Of a stretch of DNA of 9,432 nt, positions 1-6,191 are shown in pieces. A program made the translations under genes and the position numbers. The notes beneath the pieces were generated by a model. It made no database searches and was not told the DNA's origin. It saw only the letters and a program-made list of their open reading frames with translations. How positions within the stretch are numbered: position 1 is the stretch's first letter; each line of letters starts with the position of its first letter. Source of the stretch: an uncultured Planctomycetaceae bacterium (GTDB taxonomy: Bacteria; Planctomycetota; Planctomycetia; Pirellulales; UBA1268); the NCBI GenBank assembly GCA_903885855.1, contig CAISKG010000029.1:1-9432 (forward strand), in the 5' to 3' direction.

Positions 1-1529
1 ATCGGCCCGATGCCGGCGAGGATCATCACGTCGCCGGCGACGATCCGCCCCTCCTTGATCGCGGCGATCCCCGCGCGCTCGCTCGTGAAGACGCGCGCCG
101 GCCCCTCGTGGCGGTAGATGCCGTCGGGATCCACGACGGCCGGATCGATGGCGGTCGCCTTGACCACCGCCCCCTCGGGCGCGAGGTTGCCGCGGAGCAC
201 GGCGAGCGTGCCGCGGAGGCCGCGGGCGGCCGCGCGCCCCGGCGGCAGGATGACGTCGTCGGGGTCGACGCCGTCGCGATCTCCGAGGATCGCGCGGAAG
301 CGCTGCCGGCGCTCGCTCGAACGCCACCACGCCAGGGTCTCCTCGAGCGTCGCGCCGCTCACGGTGCGCACGGAGGTGTCGAGGAGGCCGAGCGCCTCCA
401 GATGCAGCATCACCTCCGGCACGCCGCCGGCGAGGAACACGCGCACGGTGGGATGATGGACCGGCCCGTTGGGGAGCACGCTCACGAGCCTCGGCACCGC
501 CCGATTGACGGCGATCCAGTCGGCGGCCGAGGGGGGCTCGAGGCCGGCCGCATGCGCGATCGCCGGCACGTGGAGGAGGAGGTTCGTCGAGCCGCCGAAG
601 GCGGCGTGGACCACCATCGCGTTGCGCACCGCGGCGGGGGTGAGGATGTCGCGCGTGCGCGCGCCCGACGCCGCCAGTGCCACCAGCGCCCTGGCCGAGC
701 GCACCGCGAGGTCGCGCCACACCGGCTGCCCGGAGGGCGCGAGCGCCGCGTGCGGCAGGGTGAGCCCGAGGGCCTCGGCCACCACCTGCGCCGTGGCGGC
801 CGTGCCCAGGAACTGGCAGCCCCCCCCGGGGCTCGCACAGGCGCGGCAGCCGAGGTCGGCCGCCTCCTCGAGCGAGATCTGCCCCAGCGCGTAGCGGGCC
901 CCGATCGTCTGGATGCGCCCCGCGTCCTCGCCGACGCGCGGCGGGAGCGTCACGCCTCCGGGCACGATCACGCCGGGGAGATCGCCGAGGCCGGCCACGG
1001 CCATGAGCATCGCCGGCAGCCCCTTGTCGCAGGTGGCGATCCCGAGCACCCCCCGGCGCAGCGGCAGCGACCGCGCCAGGCGGCGCAGCACCACCGCCGC
1101 GTCGTTGCGGTAGGGGAGGCTGTCGAACATGCCGGTCGTCCCCTGCGTGCGGCCGTCGCAGGGATCGGAGCAGGCGCCGGCGAAGGGGATCGTGCCCAGA
1201 CGGCGCAGCTCGCGCGCGGCGGCCTCCACCAGCAGGCCGATCTCCCAGTGGCCGGTGTGGTAGCCGAGGGCCACCGGCGCCCCGTCGGGGGCGCGCAGCC
1301 CCCCCTGCGTGGAGAGGATGAGGTACTGCGGATCGGCCGAGCCGGCCGCGTCCCAGCCCATCCCCACGTTCTGCGACAGGCCGAAGAGGTCGCCCGAGGG
1401 GGCGGAGCGCAGCAGCGCGTCGGTGAGCGGCAGGCTCCCCTCCGGGCCGGCCGCCGCCGTGGCCACGTCGTAGACGTCGGCGGCCACCGGACCGTGCGGA
1501 TCCCCGGCGGCGCCGGCAGGGGGGTTCAT
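1..1529 (-). CDS. yjhG: YjhG/YagF-family D-xylonate dehydratase (IlvD/Edd superfamily), C-terminus cut off by window edge
   Basis: This gene probably dehydrates D-xylonate (or a related aldonate) to 2-keto-3-deoxy-xylonate in the cytoplasm, using an Fe-S cluster. From the ATG at 1529 about 509 codons are open to the left edge. E. coli YjhG/YagF proteins are about 655 residues, so roughly the last fifth is missing. Recognisable blocks follow the YjhG order: PSGDLFGLSQNVGMGW (44-59), SDPCDGRTQGTTGMFDSLPY (121-140), CDKGLPAM (167-174), LGCRACASPGGGCQFLGTAAT (226-246), HAAFGGSTNLLLHVPAIAHA and PNGPVHHPTV. C124, C167 and C238 sit in motifs that hold the cluster ligands in this superfamily. The similarity is to YjhG/YagF rather than to IlvD or Edd. 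The start overlaps the transporter's stop in ATGA, so translation is probably coupled. Substrate specificity (xylonate versus other aldonates) is inferred from the family. Confidence 0.93.
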   Translation of the reverse strand, partial: MNPPAGAAGDPHGPVAADVYDVATAAAGPEGSLPLTDALLRSAPSGDLFGLSQNVGMGWDAAGSADPQYLILSTQGGLRAPDGAPVALGYHTGHWEIGLLVEAAARELRRLGTIPFAGACSDPCDGRTQGTTGMFDSLPYRNDAAVVLRRLARSLPLRRGVLGIATCDKGLPAMLMAVAGLGDLPGVIVPGGVTLPPRVGEDAGRIQTIGARYALGQISLEEAADLGCRACASPGGGCQFLGTAATAQVVAEALGLTLPHAALAPSGQPVWRDLAVRSARALVALAASGARTRDILTPAAVRNAMVVHAAFGGSTNLLLHVPAIAHAAGLEPPSAADWIAVNRAVPRLVSVLPNGPVHHPTVRVFLAGGVPEVMLHLEALGLLDTSVRTVSGATLEETLAWWRSSERRQRFRAILGDRDGVDPDDVILPPGRAAARGLRGTLAVLRGNLAPEGAVVKATAIDPAVVDPDGIYRHEGPARVFTSERAGIAAIKEGRIVAGDVMILAGIGP

Positions 1530-2962
1530 GACGGCTGCGACTCCCGCCCGCCGTCCCGCGCCGCATGCTCGGGATCGCCCAGATCCAGCGGCGTCACCGG
1601 ATCGACGACGAGCCAGCAGCAGGCCCCGAGGAGGCAGATCACCGACGTGATGATGATCGAGAGGTCCCAGGCGCCGTAGCGCGCGATGAGGTCGCCGAGG
1701 AGGGTGCCGGTCCGGTCGATCTTGGTGTCGACGATCGCCCCCACCACCCACGGCGAGACCACGCCGCCGAGGTTGCCCATCATGTTCATCGCCCCGGAGA
1801 GCGACCCGACGCCGCGGCCGCCGATGTCCATGCAGGTCGTCCACGACCCCGGCAGCGTGAGGTCCATGGCGAAGCTCGCCAGCGAGATGAGGAACACCGC
1901 CGCGTAGGGATCCTGCACGCGGGTCGAGGCGTAGAAGAAGGCCCCGGCCGCGGCCATCGCCCCGAAGCCGATCCCGCGCCGGGCCACGGTGGGCCCGAAG
2001 CGCCGCACCAGCGGCGGCGTGATCCAGCCGGCCGTGAAGGCCCCCAGGCCGCCGAGGGCCAGCGGCATCCCGGCCAACAGCGCGCTCGAGGCCTTGAGGT
2101 CGAAGCCGCGGGCCGCGAGGAGGTACTTGGGGAACCAGGTGACGAAGAAGTACCAGGCATAGCTCATGCACCAGTACTGCCCGAAGAGCGCCCAGGCGGT
2201 CGACGACGAGAACATCGGCCCCCAGGGGATGTGCTTGTGGTCGTCGCCGGCGTCGGACGCGACCGGCAGGAGCGCCGCCTCGGCGGCGTTGACCTGCGGA
2301 TGCGTGCGCGGGTCGTCGCGAAACCACCAGTTGAACAGCAGCGCCCAGGCCACGCCCACGAGGCCGAAGACGAGGAAGGCCGTCCGCCACGACACCACCT
2401 GGAGGAGCGAATAGAGCAGCAGCGGCGTGATCGCCCCCCCCCAGCGGGCCGAGAACCAGAGGATGCCCTGCGCCTGGGGCCGCTCGTGCGGGGGGAGCCA
2501 GCGTTTGAAGGCCTTGGAGATGTTGGGGAAGCAGCCCGCCTCGCCGGCGCCGAAGAGGAAACGCACGCCGACGAGCGGCCAGAAGCTGCGCACCCAGCCC
2601 GTCGCCGCCGTGAAGAAGCTCCACCACAGCACGATCCGCAGGATCACCTTCCGCGGCCCGATCCAGTCGCCGAGGAATCCGCCGGGGATCTCGAACAGCG
2701 CGTAGGCGAGCGTGAAGGCGGCGAAGACCGTCCCCATCTGGCTGTCGGAGAGCCCGAGATCCTTCTGCATCACCGGCCCGGCCTGCGAGATGCAGACGCG
2801 GTCGACGTACTGCAGCACCGCCAGCGACACGGCGAAGGCCACCACCAGCCAGCGCGTGTTGCTGGGGCGCTTCGCGCCTCCCCGTCCGGCGCCCGCCGAG
2901 ACGTCGGGAAAGCCTGGCGCGTTCGCGGCGCCCGCGTCGGCATGGTCGTCGATCGCCGTCAT
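1526..2962 (-). CDS. MFS transporter, ACS (anion:cation symporter) family, probable sugar-acid importer
   Basis: A 478-residue inner-membrane permease resembling the glucarate/galactonate/hexuronate transporters (GudP, DgoT, ExuT type) that import sugar acids with protons. A soluble N-terminal tail of about 35 residues precedes TM1. YVDRVCIS (52-59), the loop-2/3 motif GDWIGPRK (98-105) and RFLFGAGEAGCFPNISKAF (134-152) match the ACS pattern. Hydrophobic segments are consistent with 12 helices. The length fits the family (about 430-480). The ATG at 2962 is chosen over a longer in-frame opening to 3238 because a strong GGGGAGGGAGGG site lies just upstream and because it makes an ATGA overlap with the DUF1080 stop. 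Its own stop overlaps the dehydratase start in another ATGA. Sitting between exported enzymes and a xylonate dehydratase, it most likely brings in xylonate or a similar acid. The exact substrate cannot be read from sequence. Confidence 0.93.
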   Translation of the reverse strand: MTAIDDHADAGAANAPGFPDVSAGAGRGGAKRPSNTRWLVVAFAVSLAVLQYVDRVCISQAGPVMQKDLGLSDSQMGTVFAAFTLAYALFEIPGGFLGDWIGPRKVILRIVLWWSFFTAATGWVRSFWPLVGVRFLFGAGEAGCFPNISKAFKRWLPPHERPQAQGILWFSARWGGAITPLLLYSLLQVVSWRTAFLVFGLVGVAWALLFNWWFRDDPRTHPQVNAAEAALLPVASDAGDDHKHIPWGPMFSSSTAWALFGQYWCMSYAWYFFVTWFPKYLLAARGFDLKASSALLAGMPLALGGLGAFTAGWITPPLVRRFGPTVARRGIGFGAMAAAGAFFYASTRVQDPYAAVFLISLASFAMDLTLPGSWTTCMDIGGRGVGSLSGAMNMMGNLGGVVSPWVVGAIVDTKIDRTGTLLGDLIARYGAWDLSIIITSVICLLGACCWLVVDPVTPLDLGDPEHAARDGGRESQPS

Positions 2963-3689
2963 CGCTGCCCTCCCTCCCCACCGGGTGCCGCACCGTCCGC
3001 CGCGGCGGGGAGCGCACGGAGCTTGATGTTCCTGAACCAGCAGTCGGCGCCGTGGTCCTGGAGGCCGACGTAACCCGTGCGCGGGTGGTCGCGCCAGGCG
3101 ACGTCGAACTTGTGCGCCGTCCCGTCGGGCCGCCGGTTCGGCTCGGTCCACGCCTCGAGGTCGATCGCCGACACGACCTCGCCGTTGATCGACACCTCGA
3201 GCCGGCCGCCGCGCGACACGATCCGGGCGTTGTTCCACTCCCCGGCGGGCTTCATCCGGTTCTCGCGCGGGGCGACCAGATCGTAGATGGCGCCGGTGTC
3301 ATGCAGCCCGGCGGTCGTCGTGTCGTCGAGGGCGACCTCCAGTCCGTTGAAGCCGACGTCTCTCCCGGGCCGCGGCTCCAGGGGGAAGGTGCGGACGAAG
3401 ATCCCGCTGTTGCACCGCGGGGAGAGCTTGAAGTCGAGCACGAGTTCGTAGTCCGCCAGCGGCTCCCCCACACCAGCATGTAGTCGCATGGATGCGGGTT
3501 CAGCGCCCCATCCTGCACGTGCGACTGCGGCAAAGCCGCCCCCTTCGGGCTCATCCAGCCGCTCGTGGTGGTCCCGTCGAAGAGGAGACGCCACCCGGCC
3601 TCCCGCTCGTCGGGAGTGAGTTCGTTGTCGGCCGCCATGGCCAGGAGCGGAAGCGCGGCCGACGCCAGGGCGACGAGCAGATTTCGCAT
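2959..3689 (-). CDS. Secreted DUF1080 / 3-keto-disaccharide hydrolase-family protein (PF06439), with an apparent single-base frameshift
   Basis: Two reading frames together make one DUF1080 protein. The first frame, from ATG 3689, gives a Sec signal peptide (MRNLLVALASAALPLLAMA, likely cleaved near residue 19), then GWRLLFDGTTTSGW (32-45) and HVQDGALNPHPCDYMLVW. The second continues GEPLADYELVLDFKL, CNSGIFVRTFP and, near the end, GYVGLQDHGADCWFRNIKL. Both ends are classic for PF06439, a concanavalin-like fold family that includes hydrolases of 3-keto-glycosides. The frame changes at the G5 run (plus-strand C5, 3465-3469). Adding one G restores one 243-residue protein of normal length. Unrepaired, the first frame stops at 3252 after 145 residues; an ATG at 3489 could start a 176-residue C-terminal piece. 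It may be a sequencing error or a recent null allele. The start is 3 nt past the oxidoreductase stop, and the stop overlaps the MFS start. Its partner is probably that exported oxidoreductase. Confidence 0.85.
2968..2979 (-). promoter_or_regulatory. Ribosome binding site of the MFS gene
   Basis: On the minus strand GGGGAGGGAGGG lies 5 nt before the ATG at 2962 and contains two GGAGG-like cores. It supports this start over longer in-frame readings and lets the transporter be translated independently of the frameshifted upstream gene. Confidence 0.6.
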
Positions 3690-3692
3690 GGG

Positions 3693-5102
3693 TCACCCGA
3701 GCGACCAGCCGGGGGCATAGTCGATGTGGAGATGATCGTTGAGGGCGGGGATGTTCGTCACGCGCAGGCCCGGGCCGTCCCAGTGGATCCGCTGCCCCGG
3801 GGCGCGCATCGCCAGCACGCCCAGGAGCACCGTCTCGGTGAGGGGGCCCGAGACGCCGAAGTTGGACTCCGTCGCCCCCTTGCCGCGGCAGGCGAGGATC
3901 CACTCCTCGTAGTGGCCGGGGGAGCGGGCGAGCGTCGCGGGGATCGCCTTGGCGGCCTCGGCCAGCGCCGGCGACACGCTCGGCATCCCGCCGTGCGACG
4001 AGTGCCAGAGGTGACCGGCGGTGCCCACGTAGAGCACGCCGTTGTCGGGGAGCTTCTGTTCCGGGGCCAACTCGGCGGGCGTCGGCGGCATGAGCCCCCC
4101 CTCGTACCAGGTCATCCGCACCGGCGGGAAGTGCTTCCCGTCGAGCTCGCGCGCCGGGAAGTCGTAGGTCACGATGGCCGCGATCGGGAAGGAGTCGAAG
4201 TTGCGCGTCTCCCCCTCGAGGTACGCGCCGTCGAGCGTGATCCGGCTCTCCACCGTGTGCGGCGAACCGAGGCCGAGGGCCCACATCGGATGGTCGACGA
4301 TGTGGCAGCCCATGTCGCCGAGCGCCCCGGTGCCGAAGTCGACCCAGCCGCGCCACGCATGGGGGCAGTAGGCAGGGTGATACGGCCGGAACGCCACCGG
4401 CCCGAGCCACAGCGGCCAGTCGAGCGTGTCGGGCACCGGCGGCGTGTCGGCCGGGCGGCGGATCCCCTGCTTCCACAGCCGTCCGGCCCGATCGGACCAG
4501 GCGTGCACCTCGCGCACCTCGCCGATGAGGCCCGATCGGATCCACTCCACGGTGCGCCGGGCGCCGTCGGTGGCGTGGCCCTGGTTGCCCATCTGCGTGA
4601 CGATGCCCGCCTCGCGCGCCGCCTCGGTGAGCGTGCGGGCCTCGCGGAGGGTGTGCGTCAGCGGCTTCTGGACGTAGACGTGCTTCCCCGCCTGCACGGC
4701 CGCCATGGCGGCGACGGCATGGGTGTGGTCGGGCGTGCTCACGGTGCAGGCGTCGAGACGATCCCCCTCGGCGGCGATCATCTCGCGGAAGTCGCGGTAG
4801 CGGCGGGCCTTCGGGAAGGCCTCGAAGGTGCCCCGCGCACGCTCGAGATCGACGTCGCACAGGGCCACGATCTCGGCGCCGAGCCTCGCCATGGTGCCGA
4901 CGTCGCCGCCGCCCATCCCGCCGACGCCGATGCCGCCGAGCGCCACGCGCTCGCTCGGCGGTACGTGCCCCTCGCCGCCGAGCACATGCCGCGGCACGAT
5001 CGTGAATCGCCAGGCCGATGCCGCGGCGGCCGCCGTGGCGAGGAGCCGGCGGCGCGGCGTGGCGCGGCCGGCGCGCGGCGCGTGCTGCGATGCCTCACCC
5101 AT
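3693..5102 (-). CDS. Tat-exported Gfo/Idh/MocA-family NAD(P)-dependent oxidoreductase
   Basis: A 469-residue sugar or glycoside dehydrogenase of the Gfo/Idh/MocA family. The N-terminus has a twin-arginine signal (PRRRLLATAAAAAS, residues 16-29) followed by FTIVPRHVLGG, very common in planctomycete members. The Rossmann nucleotide loop GIGVGGMGGGD is at 58-68, STPDHTHAVAAMAAVQAGKH at 122-141, and YVQKPLTHT at 143-151. QKP stands in for the usual EKP, and its lysine (147) is the family's catalytic position. GDMGCHIVDHP (262-272) carries the second active-site motif, with H267 and D270. The start at 5102 is preferred because it puts the Tat motif at the N-terminus; upstream in-frame sequence to 5261 is low-complexity and runs into the divergent gene. 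It is first in the operon. Substrate is unknown. Options are periplasmic aldose oxidation, as in the exported glucose-fructose oxidoreductase of Zymomonas, or formation of a 3-keto-glycoside for the adjacent DUF1080 protein. Confidence 0.93.
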   Translation of the reverse strand: MGEASQHAPRAGRATPRRRLLATAAAAASAWRFTIVPRHVLGGEGHVPPSERVALGGIGVGGMGGGDVGTMARLGAEIVALCDVDLERARGTFEAFPKARRYRDFREMIAAEGDRLDACTVSTPDHTHAVAAMAAVQAGKHVYVQKPLTHTLREARTLTEAAREAGIVTQMGNQGHATDGARRTVEWIRSGLIGEVREVHAWSDRAGRLWKQGIRRPADTPPVPDTLDWPLWLGPVAFRPYHPAYCPHAWRGWVDFGTGALGDMGCHIVDHPMWALGLGSPHTVESRITLDGAYLEGETRNFDSFPIAAIVTYDFPARELDGKHFPPVRMTWYEGGLMPPTPAELAPEQKLPDNGVLYVGTAGHLWHSSHGGMPSVSPALAEAAKAIPATLARSPGHYEEWILACRGKGATESNFGVSGPLTETVLLGVLAMRAPGQRIHWDGPGLRVTNIPALNDHLHIDYAPGWSLG

Positions 5103-5191
5103 GGAGCATGGTCCCCCCGGCGTCCCGCGAACGTCGCCCTGCGACGCCGCCCCACCGTACCCGGACCGCCGCACCGGCGAAAGCCCCGGCA

Positions 5192-5204
5192 CGCTTGCCA
5201 AGCG
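5192..5204. promoter_or_regulatory. Candidate operator: 13-nt palindrome in the divergent promoter region
   Basis: CGCTTGCCAAGCG is a perfect inverted repeat (CGCTT/AAGCG around GCC). It overlaps the best -35-like hexamer for the plus-strand operon and lies between the two divergent operons, a natural place for a shared repressor site. A direct repeat GCACCGGCG (5171-5179 and 5205-5213, 34 nt apart) flanks it. Short GC-rich palindromes arise by chance, so this is only a candidate, and no regulator gene is visible in the window. Confidence 0.3.
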
Positions 5205-5224
5205 GCACCGGCGGGAAGGACAAT
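5195..5224 (+). promoter_or_regulatory. Candidate sigma70-type promoter for the FAH-ALDH operon
   Basis: TTGCCA (5195-5200, five of six consensus bases) is followed after 18 nt by GACAAT (5219-5224, four of six). Transcription would start near 5231, about 30 nt before the ATG at 5264. It is the most AT-containing stretch of an otherwise very GC-rich gap. I found no comparable pair for the minus-strand operon. Confidence 0.35.
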
Positions 5225-5263
5225 CCCGCCTCGCCTCCGCCCCCTCCACCCCGAGACACACCG

Positions 5264-6175
5264 ATGCCAGCCGACCGCGCGGCCGCCCGGCCCACGAGCC
5301 AGCCGGGCACCTCGCGCCCGCTCGTGTGCCGCTTCGTGCCGGCGGCGGGGGGCATGGCGCGCGTCGGGGCGGCGCTCGGGGATGCCACGATCGCCGACCT
5401 CACCGCCGCGGGCGTCGACTCGCTCGACCGCCTCCTCGACGGGCCCGACCCGGCCGCCGCGGTGGCGGCGCTCCTGCCGGCGGTGCCGACGCTGGCGCTG
5501 GCGGACGTCCACCTGCTCCCTCCGGTGGAGATGCAGGAGGTGTGGGCGGCGGGCGTCACCTATCTCCGCAGCAAGACCGCGCGGATGGAGGAATCGGATT
5601 TCAGCGCCTCGGCCTACGACCGGGTCTACGACGCCGACCGTCCGGAGATCTTCTTCAAGAGCATCGCCGACAAGGTCGTCGGCACGGGCGACGCCGTCGG
5701 CATCCGCTCCGACGCCCGCTGGAACGTGCCCGAGCCGGAACTCGCCCTCGTGATGAACGGCCGCGGCGCCATCGTCGGCTGCGCCGTGGGCAACGACATG
5801 AGCTCGCGCGACATCGAGGGGGAGAACCTCCTCTACCTCCCCCAGGCCAAGACCTACGACCGCTCCTGCGCCCTGGGCCCCTGGGTGGCGCTCGAGACCG
5901 ACGAGGCCCTCATCCGGCGCTGGACGATCGCGATCGCGATCGCCCGCGGCGGGGAGACGGTGTTCGAGGGCGAGACCCGCGTCGACCAGATCAAGCGCCG
6001 CTTCGACGAGCTCGCCGCGTGGCTGTGGCGCAGCCAGCGTTTCCCCCACGGCGTCGTCCTCCTCACGGGCACCGGCATCGTGCCCGACGAGTCGTTCACG
6101 CTCCTCCCCGGCGACCGGGTGACGATCCGCGTCGACGGCGTCGGCACGCTCGAGAACACCGTGATCACCGTCTGA
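5264..6175 (+). CDS. Fumarylacetoacetate hydrolase-family protein, probable 2-keto-3-deoxy-pentonate (D-xylonate/L-arabinonate) dehydratase
   Basis: A 303-residue FAH-superfamily enzyme predicted to convert 2-keto-3-deoxy-xylonate (or -arabinonate) to alpha-ketoglutaric semialdehyde, the second dehydration of the Weimberg-type route. Residues 86-110 (PPVEMQEVWAAGVTYLRSK onward) match the substrate-loop region of sugar-acid FAH dehydratases. PEPELALV (156-163) supplies E157 and E159, and GNDMSSRDIEGEN (176-188) supplies D178, the expected Mg2+ ligands. LTGTGIVP (267-274) is the usual C-terminal FAH motif. Length agrees with the roughly 300-residue archaeal-type KdaD group. The ATG at 5264 is chosen because the domain begins at about residue 20; upstream in-frame sequence would overlap the divergent oxidoreductase. 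No strong Shine-Dalgarno site is seen. It is followed after 16 nt by the semialdehyde dehydrogenase, which strongly supports the assignment. Other FAH activities (acylpyruvate or homoprotocatechuate pathways) are less likely in this context. Confidence 0.88.
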   Translation: MPADRAAARPTSQPGTSRPLVCRFVPAAGGMARVGAALGDATIADLTAAGVDSLDRLLDGPDPAAAVAALLPAVPTLALADVHLLPPVEMQEVWAAGVTYLRSKTARMEESDFSASAYDRVYDADRPEIFFKSIADKVVGTGDAVGIRSDARWNVPEPELALVMNGRGAIVGCAVGNDMSSRDIEGENLLYLPQAKTYDRSCALGPWVALETDEALIRRWTIAIAIARGGETVFEGETRVDQIKRRFDELAAWLWRSQRFPHGVVLLTGTGIVPDESFTLLPGDRVTIRVDGVGTLENTVITV

Positions 6176-6181
6176 CCACCC

Positions 6182-6186
6182 GAGGT
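6182..6186 (+). promoter_or_regulatory. Ribosome binding site of the ALDH gene
   Basis: GAGGT lies 5 nt before the ATG at 6192, in the 16-nt gap after the FAH stop codon. It fixes the ALDH start and supports co-transcription of the pair. Confidence 0.6.
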
Positions 6187-6191
6187 GCCCC

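Noticed and set aside
108..1679. Long plus-strand open frame (523 codons) opposite the dehydratase
   Set aside because: Its translation is Arg/Gly/His/Ala-rich low-complexity sequence with no domain, while the opposite strand encodes an unmistakable YjhG/YagF protein. Stop codons are rare by chance in DNA this GC-rich.
5103..5261. N-terminal extension of the oxidoreductase to an upstream in-frame ATG
   Set aside because: It would bury the Tat motif 53 residues inside the protein and fill the whole divergent promoter region with unconserved-looking sequence.
1565..5753. Long plus-strand open frames opposite the MFS, DUF1080 and oxidoreductase genes
   Set aside because: Same low-complexity shadow pattern; the minus strand holds recognisable families with good starts and overlaps.
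5926..5943. GCGATCGC repeated twice (HIP1-like octamer)
   Set aside because: It encodes an Ile-Ala-Ile-Ala-Ile-Ala run inside the FAH gene. Two overlapping copies are explained by codon use and there is no wider enrichment that I can see.
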